From assembly GCA_947488655.1 (NCBI GenBank), contig CANKZZ010000004.1:310001-374000 (forward strand): a stretch of DNA of 64,000 bases, written 5' to 3'. The DNA comes from an uncultured Psychroserpens sp. (GTDB lineage Bacteria > Bacteroidota > Bacteroidia > Flavobacteriales > Flavobacteriaceae). Below, piece by piece: positions 54,683 to 63,180 of this stretch. The notes under the pieces were generated by a model. The model saw only the letters and a program-made list of their open reading frames with translations. It did no database searches and had not been told where the DNA came from. The translations under genes and the position numbers were made by a program. Position 1 is the stretch's first letter, and every line of letters starts with the position of its first letter.

Positions 54683-55430
54683 ATATAATTTTTTTTATAA
54701 CTCTTAACTTATGAGTGTGCATACGCTTATCTGCATTATAAATGCCCGAGTGATCTAACCTATCTATTCTCACTTGACCGTGAGCATGAATTATATAGTT
54801 GTCTTCCATAATAATTCCTACGTGTACAATTTGACCATCTTGATTATCAAAAAAGGCTAAATCTCCAGGCTCACTCTCCTCAATAAAACTTAAAGCTTGT
54901 CCTTGAGTAGCTTGTTGTGAAGCATCTCTTAAAATATGATAGCCATTAAGTTTGTACACCATTTGTGTAAATCCAGAACAGTCTATACCAAAAGGTGTTT
55001 TTCCTCCCCAAAGATAAGGTGCATTTAAAAATGTAAAAGCAGTAGTAATTAAATTAGTTTTATCTTTTTTTGTAGTCGTAAAATTACCGTCAAAAGTATG
55101 GTTCAATAATTCTAATCCATTTAATGAAGACCCAATAGGTATTGTGTATAAATTATTAGTTTTGTCCTGCACATACTCAATTAAATCTAAAGATAATTTA
55201 TGATCTTGACTTTTAATGTTTTTGTAATCGTCCTCTGTAATTTCTAGATATTGTTTATTATCTATCCAACCTTCATATTTATCAAAAGCCAATCTAATTT
55301 TGCTCCACGACTTACGTTGTTCTAATACTTTAAAAATTTCTCCATAAAGTATTTGAGACACGAGCTCTGTAGGATCACTAGGTTCAGCCCTAAGAGGCAC
55401 AATGCTTAGATTACAAATTCCGTATTGCAT
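54681..55430 (-). CDS. NlpC/P60-family endopeptidase with SH3-like domain
   Basis: This 249-residue protein joins an N-terminal bacterial SH3-like domain (NLSIVPLRAEPSDPTELVSQI..., about 5-65) to a C-terminal NlpC/P60 papain-like domain. Cys151 in FGIDCSGFTQMVYKLNG is the nucleophile, and His203 (VHVGI) and His215 (IIHAHG) complete the site. Family members cut gamma-D-glutamyl-diaminopimelate bonds in cell-wall peptides. There is no signal peptide, so export or cytosolic recycling of muropeptides is open. It lies ten bases from the thiolase gene, probably as an operon. Confidence 0.88.
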   Translation of the reverse strand: MQYGICNLSIVPLRAEPSDPTELVSQILYGEIFKVLEQRKSWSKIRLAFDKYEGWIDNKQYLEITEDDYKNIKSQDHKLSLDLIEYVQDKTNNLYTIPIGSSLNGLELLNHTFDGNFTTTKKDKTNLITTAFTFLNAPYLWGGKTPFGIDCSGFTQMVYKLNGYHILRDASQQATQGQALSFIEESEPGDLAFFDNQDGQIVHVGIIMEDNYIIHAHGQVRIDRLDHSGIYNADKRMHTHKLRVIKKII

Positions 55431-55440
55431 TTATACCTTA

Positions 55441-56619
55441 TTAATTACGTTTTATAACCATTGCAGATGCACCACCACCACCATTACAAATTGCAGCAGC
55501 ACCAACATTAGCATTATTTTGTTGTAAAACACTTAATAAAGTGATGATAATTCTAACACCAGAACATCCTAAAGGATGACCCAATGAAACAGCACCACCA
55601 TTAACATTAACGTTGCTATCATTTAAGCCTAATATTTTCATATTGGCTAAACCTACAACAGCAAATGCCTCATTAAATTCAAAATAATCAACATCATTTA
55701 AAGATAAGCCAGCTTTATCTAAAGCTTTTGGCAGCGCTTTGGCTGGTGCAGTTGTAAACCATTTAGGCTCTTGAGCAGCATCAGCATAACTTTTTATTGT
55801 AGCTAAAGGAGTTAAACCTAATTCTTCAGCTTTCTCTTTACTCATAAGTATTATGGCTCCAGCTCCATCATTAATTGTAGATGCATTAGCAGCAGTTACA
55901 GTACCATCTTTTGTAAAAGCAGGTCTTAGTGCAGGAATTTTTTCCATTTTAACGTTGCTAAACTCTTCATCCTTAGATACAACTATTGGTTCACCTCGAC
56001 GCTGAGGAACTTCTACAGGTACAACTTCATCATCAAATTTTCCTGCTTCCCAGGCTGCAGCAGATCTTTTGTAAGATTGAATTGCATAATTATCTTGATC
56101 TTCTCTAGAGAATTCATATTCTGTAGCACAAGCATCTGCACAAACACCCATCGCATTCTGGTCATAAGCATCTACCAAGCCATCCTTTTGCATGCCATCA
56201 ATTAATGTTGCTGGTCCAAATTTAGTACCGGTTCTAGCGTGTAAATAATGTGGTATTAAACTCATGTTTTCCATCCCACCAGCAATAACAATTTGAGCAT
56301 CACCAAGCGCAATAGATTGAGCAGCTTGCATAACAGCTTTCATACCAGAAGCACATACTTTATTAATAGTTGTACAAGGTACAGTATCAGGAATACCAGC
56401 GTAAATTGCTGCTTGCCTTGCAGGTGCTTGTCCAGTTCCTGCTTGGACAACATTACCCATCAAAACTTCATCAACCATGTCTGGTTTTAGATTAATTTTA
56501 TCTAAAGCTCCCTTTATGGCTATAGCTCCAAGTCTTGGAGCAGGAATTGTTGATAATGAACCTAAAAAACTTCCAATTGGAGTTCTTGCTGTTGATACTA
56601 TTACGACCTCTTTACTCAT
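55441..56619 (-). CDS. Acetyl-CoA C-acyltransferase (thiolase)
   Basis: The 392-residue cytosolic thiolase makes or breaks the C-C bond of acetoacetyl-CoA and 3-ketoacyl-CoA. The acylated cysteine is Cys89 in TTINKVCASGMKAV; GGMENMS, NGGAVSLGHPLGCSGVRI and NGGGGAS (with His/Cys catalytic residues) follow in the usual places. It could serve beta-oxidation or ketone-body metabolism, and the sequence alone does not separate these. It is divergent from the HD-domain gene. Confidence 0.95.
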   Translation of the reverse strand: MSKEVVIVSTARTPIGSFLGSLSTIPAPRLGAIAIKGALDKINLKPDMVDEVLMGNVVQAGTGQAPARQAAIYAGIPDTVPCTTINKVCASGMKAVMQAAQSIALGDAQIVIAGGMENMSLIPHYLHARTGTKFGPATLIDGMQKDGLVDAYDQNAMGVCADACATEYEFSREDQDNYAIQSYKRSAAAWEAGKFDDEVVPVEVPQRRGEPIVVSKDEEFSNVKMEKIPALRPAFTKDGTVTAANASTINDGAGAIILMSKEKAEELGLTPLATIKSYADAAQEPKWFTTAPAKALPKALDKAGLSLNDVDYFEFNEAFAVVGLANMKILGLNDSNVNVNGGAVSLGHPLGCSGVRIIITLLSVLQQNNANVGAAAICNGGGGASAMVIKRN

Positions 56620-56781
56620 TTTAAATTTTATTTATTTTAAAGAAACAAAATTAATCATTTTTTAATTAAATAGTAGCTTAGAACTAATAACATCAGTTCT
56701 ATTATATTTTCTTACTTTTGAAAGCATAAGCACTCAGTTGAGAAGCTTTTTCACTAACATGTAGGGCTTAAACATTTTATA

Positions 56782-58827
56782 ATGAATGATTTAATAAATA
56801 GATGGTATCGTAATCATGCACTTTTATATAAGGTGCTTTTATTTTTAAGTACGACGTTTTTAATAGTTTATTTATTTCCGAAAAGTGGGAAATTTAGATA
56901 TGATTTTGATAAGGAGAAACCATGGCAATCTGAAAGTCTTCTTGCTCCATTTGATTTTGCTATTAAAAAAACTTCAGAAGAAATAAACTTAGAAAAACTT
57001 GAAGCGTCAGAGAGAAGTGCGGTTTACTTTGATATTGATAAAACGATAAAACCATCGGTTTTTAAAGCCTATTCAGAGAAATTTAAATCATCCTTTGCAG
57101 ATAGTATAATAAATAATAATAGAGGTCTTTTTAAAGTTGGAGAATCTGCAATTAGGGATATTTATGAATTTGGAGTGTTAGATGAAGAGTATGATTATGA
57201 CGAAACAAAAAATGTAATCTTATTAGATAAACAAACACAATTTGCCGAAACACAATTTTCAAATCTCACTAAACTAGATGGTTTTAGAAGTGTAATTGAA
57301 AATGAACTGAGTGTTAATGGTTTGTCGCAATTTGAAGCAACATTTGTCTCTCTGTTTTTTGATATAATAAAACCTAATTTAAAACTAAATTCTTCATTAA
57401 CACAAAATGCATTAGATGAAAAATTTGCTGCAATTTCTAGCGTTAGAGGGAGTATCGAAAAAGGAACACTTATTATATCTAAAGGAGAAATAGTAGAGGG
57501 TAATAAATTTGAAATTTTAAAATCATTAGAGGCAGAATATGAGTCGCAGGTATGGAATGATTCTAATTATAATTTAATCATTTTTGCATATGCTCTACTT
57601 GTAGCGTTAGCATTATTGATGCTTTTATTATTTCTTCGGAAATATAGAATGGAAGTCTTTTTAGACAATACGAAAGTAACTTTTATCTTTTTTAATATTT
57701 TATTAATGATATTGTTAACCACTTTGGTCATTAATTATAATTCTAAGTACGTATACGTAGTTCCATTGTGCATTCTTCCTTTGGTTTTAAAAGCCTTTTT
57801 TGATGCAAGATTAGGTTTATTTGCACACGTATTAACAGTATTACTTTTAGGCTTTATTGTGCCTAATAGTTATGAATATATGTTTTTACAAATTATCGCA
57901 GGTATTGTAACAATTCTAACAGTATCTGAGTTATATAAGCGTGCAAACTTATTTATTTCGGTAGGTCAAATAACACTCATCTATATCATAGCGTACTTTG
58001 CCTTTTTTGTTATTCAAGAAGGTAACGTAACAAGTCTAGATCCTTCAACTTTTGGTTTGTTTGTATTATGTGGATTAGCCACATTATTTGTGCAACCCTT
58101 AATTTATATTTATGAAAAATTGTTTGGCTTGGTGTCAGATGTTTCTCTATTAGAACTCTCAGATACTAATACAAAGCTTTTAAAAGAGTTGTCTAATAAG
58201 GCTCCAGGCACATTTCATCACTCATTAAATGTGGCCAATTTAGCAGAGGCATCTGCAAATGAGATTGGTGCTAACGCAATGTTAATAAGGGTAGGAGCTC
58301 TCTATCATGATATTGGTAAAATGAAGAATCCAACATATTTTACCGAAAATCAGGCAACAGGTATTAATCCGCACGATGAGCTCTCTCCACGAGAGAGTGC
58401 CAAAATAATTATTGACCATACTTTAGACGGAATTGAAATTGCTAAGAAAAATAATTTACCTGATCGAGTGATAGATTTTATTAGAACCCATCATGGAACA
58501 AGTTTGGTTTACTATTTCTACCGAAAAGAAAAAGAATTTGATGATGAAACCAATGAAGAGGATTTTAGATATCCAGGACCACAACCATACAGTAAGGAAA
58601 CAGCCATTTTAATGATGTGTGATAGCGTAGAAGCTGCATCAAAAAGTTTAAAAGAGCCTACATCTACAAAAATCGATAAATTTGTAGAATCAATTATTGA
58701 TAAACAAATGGAAGATGGTCAATTTTTAAACGCAAATATTACATTTAAAGAAATTCAATCCATTAAGAAAGTGCTTAAAACTAAGCTAGCAAACATCTTT
58801 CATTTACGAATTGAGTATCCAGAATAA
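56782..58827 (+). CDS. 7TM-HD family membrane phosphodiesterase (PgpH-like)
   Basis: The 681-residue protein has one N-terminal transmembrane helix (about 18-33), an extracytoplasmic domain of about 210 residues, seven transmembrane helices (about 265-450) and a cytosolic HD domain (from about 470, GTFHHSLNVANLAEASANEIG, ALYHDIGKM, IRTHHGTSL). This is the PgpH type; PgpH in Listeria hydrolyses cyclic di-AMP, so a role in c-di-AMP turnover is likely. A TACTTTTG -7-like element lies at 56713-56720. Confident for family, less so for substrate. Confidence 0.9.
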   Translation: MNDLINRWYRNHALLYKVLLFLSTTFLIVYLFPKSGKFRYDFDKEKPWQSESLLAPFDFAIKKTSEEINLEKLEASERSAVYFDIDKTIKPSVFKAYSEKFKSSFADSIINNNRGLFKVGESAIRDIYEFGVLDEEYDYDETKNVILLDKQTQFAETQFSNLTKLDGFRSVIENELSVNGLSQFEATFVSLFFDIIKPNLKLNSSLTQNALDEKFAAISSVRGSIEKGTLIISKGEIVEGNKFEILKSLEAEYESQVWNDSNYNLIIFAYALLVALALLMLLLFLRKYRMEVFLDNTKVTFIFFNILLMILLTTLVINYNSKYVYVVPLCILPLVLKAFFDARLGLFAHVLTVLLLGFIVPNSYEYMFLQIIAGIVTILTVSELYKRANLFISVGQITLIYIIAYFAFFVIQEGNVTSLDPSTFGLFVLCGLATLFVQPLIYIYEKLFGLVSDVSLLELSDTNTKLLKELSNKAPGTFHHSLNVANLAEASANEIGANAMLIRVGALYHDIGKMKNPTYFTENQATGINPHDELSPRESAKIIIDHTLDGIEIAKKNNLPDRVIDFIRTHHGTSLVYYFYRKEKEFDDETNEEDFRYPGPQPYSKETAILMMCDSVEAASKSLKEPTSTKIDKFVESIIDKQMEDGQFLNANITFKEIQSIKKVLKTKLANIFHLRIEYPE

Positions 58828-58927
58828 ATTTATGTAGAAAAAAATAAAAAAATAGTTGTGTTGTTGCTAATGAAAACTTACATTTGCATCCGCATTTGAG
58901 ATACAATGCAAAGTTCATATAATTAAC

Positions 58928-59016
58928 GGAGAGGTGCCTGAGTGGCCGAAAGGAGCGGTTTGCTAAATCGTCGTACCTAGAAATAGGTACCCAGGGTTCG
59001 AATCCCTGTCTCTCCG
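58928..59016 (+). tRNA. tRNA-Ser (anticodon GCT)
   Basis: An 89-nt class II tRNA: acceptor GGAGAGG pairs with TCTCTCC, discriminator G, anticodon loop TTGCTAA (GCT, decoding AGC/AGT), a long variable arm (GTACCTAGAAATAGGTAC) and T-arm CAGGG TTCGAAT CCCTG. CCA is not encoded. Confidence 0.96.
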
Positions 59017-59047
59017 CAAATTATTCCTAAAAATTTTATAACCAATT

Positions 59048-59122
59048 CGGGGTGTAGCGTAGCCCGGTTATCGCGCCACGTTTGGGACGTGGAGGCCGCA
59101 GGTTCGAATCCTGCCACCCCGA
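59048..59122 (+). tRNA. tRNA-Pro (anticodon TGG)
   Basis: A 75-nt tRNA: acceptor CGGGGTG pairs with CACCCCG, anticodon stem CCACG / CGTGG with loop TTTGGGA (TGG, decoding CCA and wobble), and T-arm with GGTTCGAATCC. It is 31 bases after tRNA-Ser and probably shares its transcript. CCA is not encoded. Confidence 0.96.
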
Positions 59123-59126
59123 CTTT

Positions 59127-59160
59127 AAGCCTAACTTTATCAAAAGTTAGGCTTTTTTTT
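59127..59160 (+). terminator. Intrinsic terminator of the tRNA pair
   Basis: A 12-bp stem AAGCCTAACTTT / AAAGTTAGGCTT followed by a run of eight T, ending just at the stop of the convergent lipoprotein gene. Confidence 0.88.
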
Positions 59161-59635
59161 AATCTAGTCGTTTGTAATTTTCTGCGTAAATCCTGTTCCC
59201 TTCATCGTCAATTTCTATCTGGCTAAAAGAATCGCCTTCAATTATTAATTCATGTCTAAACTCTTTCTTTTCTTGAATGATTTTACTCATCATTTCAGAT
59301 CCATACTCAAGAATTTCTATTAATTCTGAGTCGTTGACTGTATATTCTCCATAGCCAAACCATTCTGTCGTGTCTGAAGGCACATATTTGCTCCACATAA
59401 CTTTATTATGTGTATACATTTTAACTTGTCTATAGCCTTTAGATGTATTAAAGGAGTCTATTACTTTATTATCTTTATAATTATAATAACCTACGAGCTC
59501 CCATGCGCCTTCAAGAGGATTAATATTATTGTTGGTAATAGAGGTTGATGAAGTTTCTTCTAGTTTAGTATTAGGTGTTTCCTTACAGGAAAAAATTGAC
59601 ATCATAATAAGTAGTGATAACATTGGAGTTTTCAT
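59159..59635 (-). CDS. Small lipoprotein with lipocalin-like (DUF4488-like) domain
   Basis: The 158-residue protein has a lipoprotein signal (SIFSC, Cys17), a Ser/Thr/Asn-rich linker and a beta domain: LEGAWELVGYYNYKDNKVIDS, YRQVKMYTHNKVMWSKY, EWFGYGEYTV and ELIIEGDSFSQIEI. This is typical of small calycin-type domains of Bacteroidota. It is membrane-anchored outside the cytoplasm. Function unknown. It stands alone. Confidence 0.6.
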   Translation of the reverse strand: MKTPMLSLLIMMSIFSCKETPNTKLEETSSTSITNNNINPLEGAWELVGYYNYKDNKVIDSFNTSKGYRQVKMYTHNKVMWSKYVPSDTTEWFGYGEYTVNDSELIEILEYGSEMMSKIIQEKKEFRHELIIEGDSFSQIEIDDEGNRIYAENYKRLD

Positions 59636-59711
59636 AATAAGAATTTTTATGGCGTGAATTATCTTAAATTTACGAAAAAACCACGAGTAATCACTCGGAA
59701 TTGACTTAAAC

Positions 59712-59864
59712 TTAATTGTTTAAGAAAAACACTCCTGAAACCACAACTGCTACTACAAGTAGAATTAATACGACTATAACAAATGTGGATGTTTTTTTTG
59801 TTGTTTCATCTTTTTGTAAAATGTAATCTCTTGTTTTTTCTTCTTCGTCTTTTATAAATTTCAT
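59712..59864 (-). CDS. Small single-helix membrane protein (50 residues)
   Basis: A short frame from ATG at 59864 to TAA at 59712, just downstream of the aldehyde dehydrogenase gene (12 bases after its stop). It encodes a highly charged N-terminus (MKFIKDEEEKTRDYILQKDE) and one strong transmembrane helix (about residues 28-48, with FVIVVLILLVVAVVVSG). No family is recognised. The clear bipartite design and tight spacing argue for a real gene. Confidence 0.5.
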   Translation of the reverse strand: MKFIKDEEEKTRDYILQKDETTKKTSTFVIVVLILLVVAVVVSGVFFLNN

Positions 59865-59876
59865 AATTATTGAGTT

Positions 59877-61238
59877 TTATTTATTAATATATACTGTTTT
59901 TTTATTTACAAATTCTAGAATTCCTTCTCTAGATAATTCTCTACCGTAACCAGATGCTTTAGTTCCTCCAAAAGGTAATCTTGGGTCTGATTTTACCATT
60001 TCATTTATAAAAAATGAACCATCTTCAATTTTTAATATGTGTTTCTTAGCATCTTCTATATTTTTAGTGAAAATCATCGTACCAAGACCAAACCTTGAAT
60101 TAGACGCCATTTGATAAGCTTCTTCTTTGTCTTTCACCTTAATAATTGAGGCTACTGGGCCAAAGGTTTCTTCATCAAAGACTGGCATACCTGGTTTAAC
60201 GTTAGTTAATATTGTTGGTTGATAATAGGTTTTATTATTCTCATTTCCGAAGTGAAGATGAGCTCCTTTCTCTAATGAATTTTCAACTTGTTTTTTAAGC
60301 GTATCTGCTAAATCTTCTCTAGCCATAACTCCAACTTCACAATTTGTATTAGAAGGATCGCTAACTTTTAAAGCTGCTACTTTTTCTGTAAATCTTTTCA
60401 AAAATTCATCGTAGATTCCTTCTTCTATTATAAAACGTTTTGCAGCAATACAGCTTTGTCCTGTATTTTGCATTCTGGCCTTTACTATTGTATCTAAATG
60501 GATGTCTAAATTTGCATCGTTTAAAATAATGCATGCATTATTACCACCCAATTCTAAAACTGTCTTTTTTAAATTTTTACCAGAAATTTCAGCGATTTTA
60601 ATTCCTGCTTTTTCACTCCCTGTTAGGGATACTGCTTTGATAACATCATTTTCAATAATTTTCTCAATTTGATCATGATCTGCTAATAAGGTTTGAAAGC
60701 AACCATCAGGATAACCAGCCTCTACAAATATATTTTGTATTGCCAAGGCACATCCAGTAACATTAGAAGCGTGCTTTAGTAATGCAGTATTGCCAGCTGT
60801 TAAAGTGGGAATTGCAAATCTCATAACCTGCCAAAATGGATAATTCCATGGCATTACAGCCAAAATAACTCCTAAAGGATCATAACTAATAAAAGTTTCG
60901 TGTGCTTCAGTTTCTATAAGCTCATCTGCTAAAAGTAGATCTGCATTTTTCTTATAAAAATCACAAAGTAAAATACACTTTTCAATTTCAGCCTTACTTT
61001 CTGAGATTGGCTTACCCATTTCATCTGTAATAAGTTGGCTATAACTATCAATTTTTTGATGTAGTATATTAGCAACCTTGTCTAGCAATTTAGCTCTTTT
61101 TTTAACGCTGAGTAGTTGCCATGAATCAAATGTTTTATTTGCCGATGTAACCGCATCATTTACTTCTTGGGTAGAGTATAAGGTGTAAGTTTTTATATGT
61201 TGATTATTGTAAGGATTTATAGTTTCTATCTTGGACAT
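59877..61238 (-). CDS. NAD(P)-dependent aldehyde dehydrogenase (succinate-semialdehyde dehydrogenase-like)
   Basis: The 453-residue enzyme has the ALDH active site: Glu229 in LELGGNNAC and Cys263 in TGQSCIAAKRF, with PWNYPFWQVMRF and LTGSEKAG in the cofactor domain. The compact length and the C-terminal PFGGTKASGYGRELS suit the GabD/Sad-type subgroup. It oxidises an aldehyde to an acid; succinate semialdehyde is the best guess. It is divergent from the YtxH cassette, so shared stress regulation is possible but not shown. Confidence 0.9.
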   Translation of the reverse strand: MSKIETINPYNNQHIKTYTLYSTQEVNDAVTSANKTFDSWQLLSVKKRAKLLDKVANILHQKIDSYSQLITDEMGKPISESKAEIEKCILLCDFYKKNADLLLADELIETEAHETFISYDPLGVILAVMPWNYPFWQVMRFAIPTLTAGNTALLKHASNVTGCALAIQNIFVEAGYPDGCFQTLLADHDQIEKIIENDVIKAVSLTGSEKAGIKIAEISGKNLKKTVLELGGNNACIILNDANLDIHLDTIVKARMQNTGQSCIAAKRFIIEEGIYDEFLKRFTEKVAALKVSDPSNTNCEVGVMAREDLADTLKKQVENSLEKGAHLHFGNENNKTYYQPTILTNVKPGMPVFDEETFGPVASIIKVKDKEEAYQMASNSRFGLGTMIFTKNIEDAKKHILKIEDGSFFINEMVKSDPRLPFGGTKASGYGRELSREGILEFVNKKTVYINK

Positions 61239-61411
61239 TTTTTTATTTATAAAATTAAGGAGATTGTCAAATTTGATTTAACTCATTAAGTAAAACTATT
61301 AACGTTTATAAAAATTTGGTTTAAGTCAATATTTATATCTATAGCGTCAACTCAATTAGTAGTATTGTGTGATATTTGAATAAATCATTTAACAAATAAA
61401 ACAATAAAATC

Positions 61412-61777
61412 ATGGGAAAAGAAAGTAATACAATTATAGGAATTTTAGCAGGTACAGCTATAGGAGCAACTTTAGGAATTTTATTTGCACCAGATAAAGG
61501 TGTTAATACAAGACAGAGAATAGCAGATGAAGCTCAATTACAAAAAGATAGATTAGCAAGTACAGCTGTTGATTTAAAAGATAGAGTAGCTGCAGGTGCA
61601 ACTGATTTAAAAGACAGAGTTGTAACTACTGTTGGTGCACAAAAGCAAACCTTAGATGAAAAGGTAGACAGTATTGTAACCGATGCAAGCCATAAGGCAG
61701 ATGACGTTATCTCTACTTTAGAAAAAAAACTAGCAGAGCTTAAAGCTAAGAATAAGAAATTGCAAAAAACTTCATAA
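61412..61777 (+). CDS. YtxH-domain protein
   Basis: The 121-residue protein opens with a glycine-rich membrane-associated helix (IIGILAGTAIGATLGILFAPDKG, residues about 7-29), the YtxH signature, followed by a long amphipathic helix with a repeated DLKDRV motif (AVDLKDRVAAGATDLKDRVV). Such proteins are induced by general stress in many bacteria. It is the first of three genes separated by two or three bases, clearly an operon. Confidence 0.9.
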   Translation: MGKESNTIIGILAGTAIGATLGILFAPDKGVNTRQRIADEAQLQKDRLASTAVDLKDRVAAGATDLKDRVVTTVGAQKQTLDEKVDSIVTDASHKADDVISTLEKKLAELKAKNKKLQKTS

Positions 61778-61780
61778 TAG

Positions 61781-62131
61781 ATGACTGTTTTTGAATCTTT
61801 AAACGAAACTACAAACAAGGCTACAGAAACCGCCGAGAAGTACGCTCAAACGTCAAAAGAGTACTTTAAGTTAAAGGTGTTTCAGCAACTAGCATTATCC
61901 TTAAGTTTAGTAACAAAAGCTTGTATAATAGGAGGGTTAATTGTGTTAGCTTTAATATTTATTTCTGTTTCTGCAGCTATTGCGATAGGACATGAATTAG
62001 AAAATCTGGCTATGGGTTATTTAATAGTGGGTGTTATCTATTTAATACTATCAATTATAGTTTATTTAATAAGAGGAAAAATTGATATTAAAGTTATTAC
62101 ATCTGTATCCGATAAATTTTTTGACCAATAA
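61781..62131 (+). CDS. Holin-like membrane protein (phage holin superfamily III / Holin-X type)
   Basis: The 116-residue protein has an N-terminal helical part and two transmembrane helices (about 47-72 and 80-100), with the LSLVTKACIIGGLIVLALIFISVSAAI pattern of holin-X-like families. Despite the family name, nothing phage-like surrounds it; it sits in a stress cassette with YtxH and a small protein. The role is presumably in the membrane and is unknown. Confidence 0.8.
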   Translation: MTVFESLNETTNKATETAEKYAQTSKEYFKLKVFQQLALSLSLVTKACIIGGLIVLALIFISVSAAIAIGHELENLAMGYLIVGVIYLILSIIVYLIRGKIDIKVITSVSDKFFDQ

Positions 62132-62133
62132 TT

Positions 62134-62334
62134 ATGAAACAATATAAGTCATTTAGTGAAATAGAATTTGATCTTAAGAGGCTAAATCTTGAGCGACAAA
62201 TAGCTTTTGAAGAATTAAAAGGAATAAAGGGAGAATATGCAGAAAGTTTAAAACCAGCTAACTGGTTACAAACAGCCTTTAAATATGTCTTTAAAATTGG
62301 ATCACTAATGCTGGTTAAAAAAGCAGTTACGTAG
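62134..62334 (+). CDS. Small DUF6327-like protein
   Basis: The 66-residue protein starts MKQYKSFSEIEFDLKRLNLE and ends in a hydrophobic helix (AFKYVFKIGSLMLVKKAV). It resembles what I recall as DUF6327, which travels with YtxH and holin-like genes in flavobacteria. It is the last gene of the three-gene unit, two bases after the previous stop. Function unknown. Confidence 0.65.
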   Translation: MKQYKSFSEIEFDLKRLNLERQIAFEELKGIKGEYAESLKPANWLQTAFKYVFKIGSLMLVKKAVT

Positions 62335-62359
62335 AAAGTAAGTTTAAATTAAAATATAA

Positions 62360-62389
62360 AAATGTCTCGAATTTATCGAGACATTTTTT
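62360..62389 (+). terminator. Intrinsic terminator of the YtxH operon
   Basis: A stem AAATGTCTCGA / TCGAGACATTT with an ATTTA loop and following T run. Confidence 0.9.
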
Positions 62390-62470
62390 CTTTTATCAAA
62401 TAAGGCAATGTCTAAATTGATTGAGCAAACTTAAAGCGATTTCCTACTGTATATTGCATAAAGAATAATG

Positions 62471-62487
62471 AGAGTAATAATTACTCT
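62471..62487. promoter_or_regulatory. Palindrome upstream of the acidic lipoprotein gene
   Basis: AGAGTAAT / ATTACTCT is a perfect inverted repeat with one central base, 30-46 bases before the start codon. It may be an operator; the binding protein is unknown. Confidence 0.4.
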
Positions 62488-62516
62488 TGAATGAAAATTA
62501 AAACCAATTATAAGTT

Positions 62517-63110
62517 ATGAAAATTAGAACTATTACCCTAACCGTAGCAATGGCTGCATTATTATTTAATTGTAATGTAGACCAAAAAAAAGAAGCTGAG
62601 TTACCATCTGTTGATGTAGATGTCGATGCAGAATCTGGTCAATTACCTACATTTGATGTAGATTGGGCAGATGTTAATGTAGGAACTACAACTAAAACTG
62701 TTTCAGTACCCAAGGTGGTAATTGTGATGGAAGAAGAAGAAGTTGAGGTGCCATTTATTGATGTAGAAATGCCAGATGATAATGATGATACAGAAAGAGA
62801 AGAGCGCAGTATTGTTATTGAAGCTGAAGTTACTGATAATGAGCACGAAATTAGTATCAAAGAAATTTGGGCAAGTAACAATAATTTATATGTGATTTCT
62901 GAATTAATGGCTACAGACCAAACAATTGGAGATAAAAAAATGAGAGTCTCAGATCAAATTACTTTGAAAGCTAGAGATTTAAATGTAAAGCATTTTATTG
63001 TTGGAGAAAGACCAGATAGAGTTTTTAATACACAACACACATATGTTAAAAATATGGAAGCTTTAAAATCTAAAATAGAAGGTGATTATAAGGTTATTTA
63101 TAAAAAATAA
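62517..63110 (+). CDS. Acidic lipoprotein of unknown function
   Basis: The 197-residue protein has a lipoprotein signal with lipobox LFNC (Cys19), followed by a very acidic segment (SVDVDVDAESG, then MEEEEVEVPFIDVEMPDDNDD at about 71-91). After this comes a small folded domain with strands (IEAEVTDNEHEISIKEIWASN, LYVISELMATD). I recognise no family. The acidic stretch may bind cations or a basic partner; this is inference. A palindrome lies just upstream and an intrinsic terminator just downstream, so it is monocistronic. Confidence 0.55.
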   Translation: MKIRTITLTVAMAALLFNCNVDQKKEAELPSVDVDVDAESGQLPTFDVDWADVNVGTTTKTVSVPKVVIVMEEEEVEVPFIDVEMPDDNDDTEREERSIVIEAEVTDNEHEISIKEIWASNNNLYVISELMATDQTIGDKKMRVSDQITLKARDLNVKHFIVGERPDRVFNTQHTYVKNMEALKSKIEGDYKVIYKK

Positions 63111-63141
63111 TTCATTGTAATAATGATCACGTTTTAGTGTG

Positions 63142-63171
63142 AACCTCAGTCTTTTGGCTGAGGTTTTTTTT
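63142..63171 (+). terminator. Intrinsic terminator between convergent genes
   Basis: An 8-bp stem AACCTCAG / CTGAGGTT with a T run, between the acidic lipoprotein and AraC-family genes. Confidence 0.85.
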
Positions 63172-63180
63172 GTTTAGTTG

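Noticed and set aside
56713-56720. Full promoter for the 7TM-HD gene
   Set aside because: Only the -7 box matches. No -33 box is at the usual spacing, so it is mentioned only in the gene entry.
61781-62131. Prophage remnant suggested by a holin-like protein
   Set aside because: No other phage genes, integrase or attachment sites are nearby. Such proteins are common in stress cassettes.
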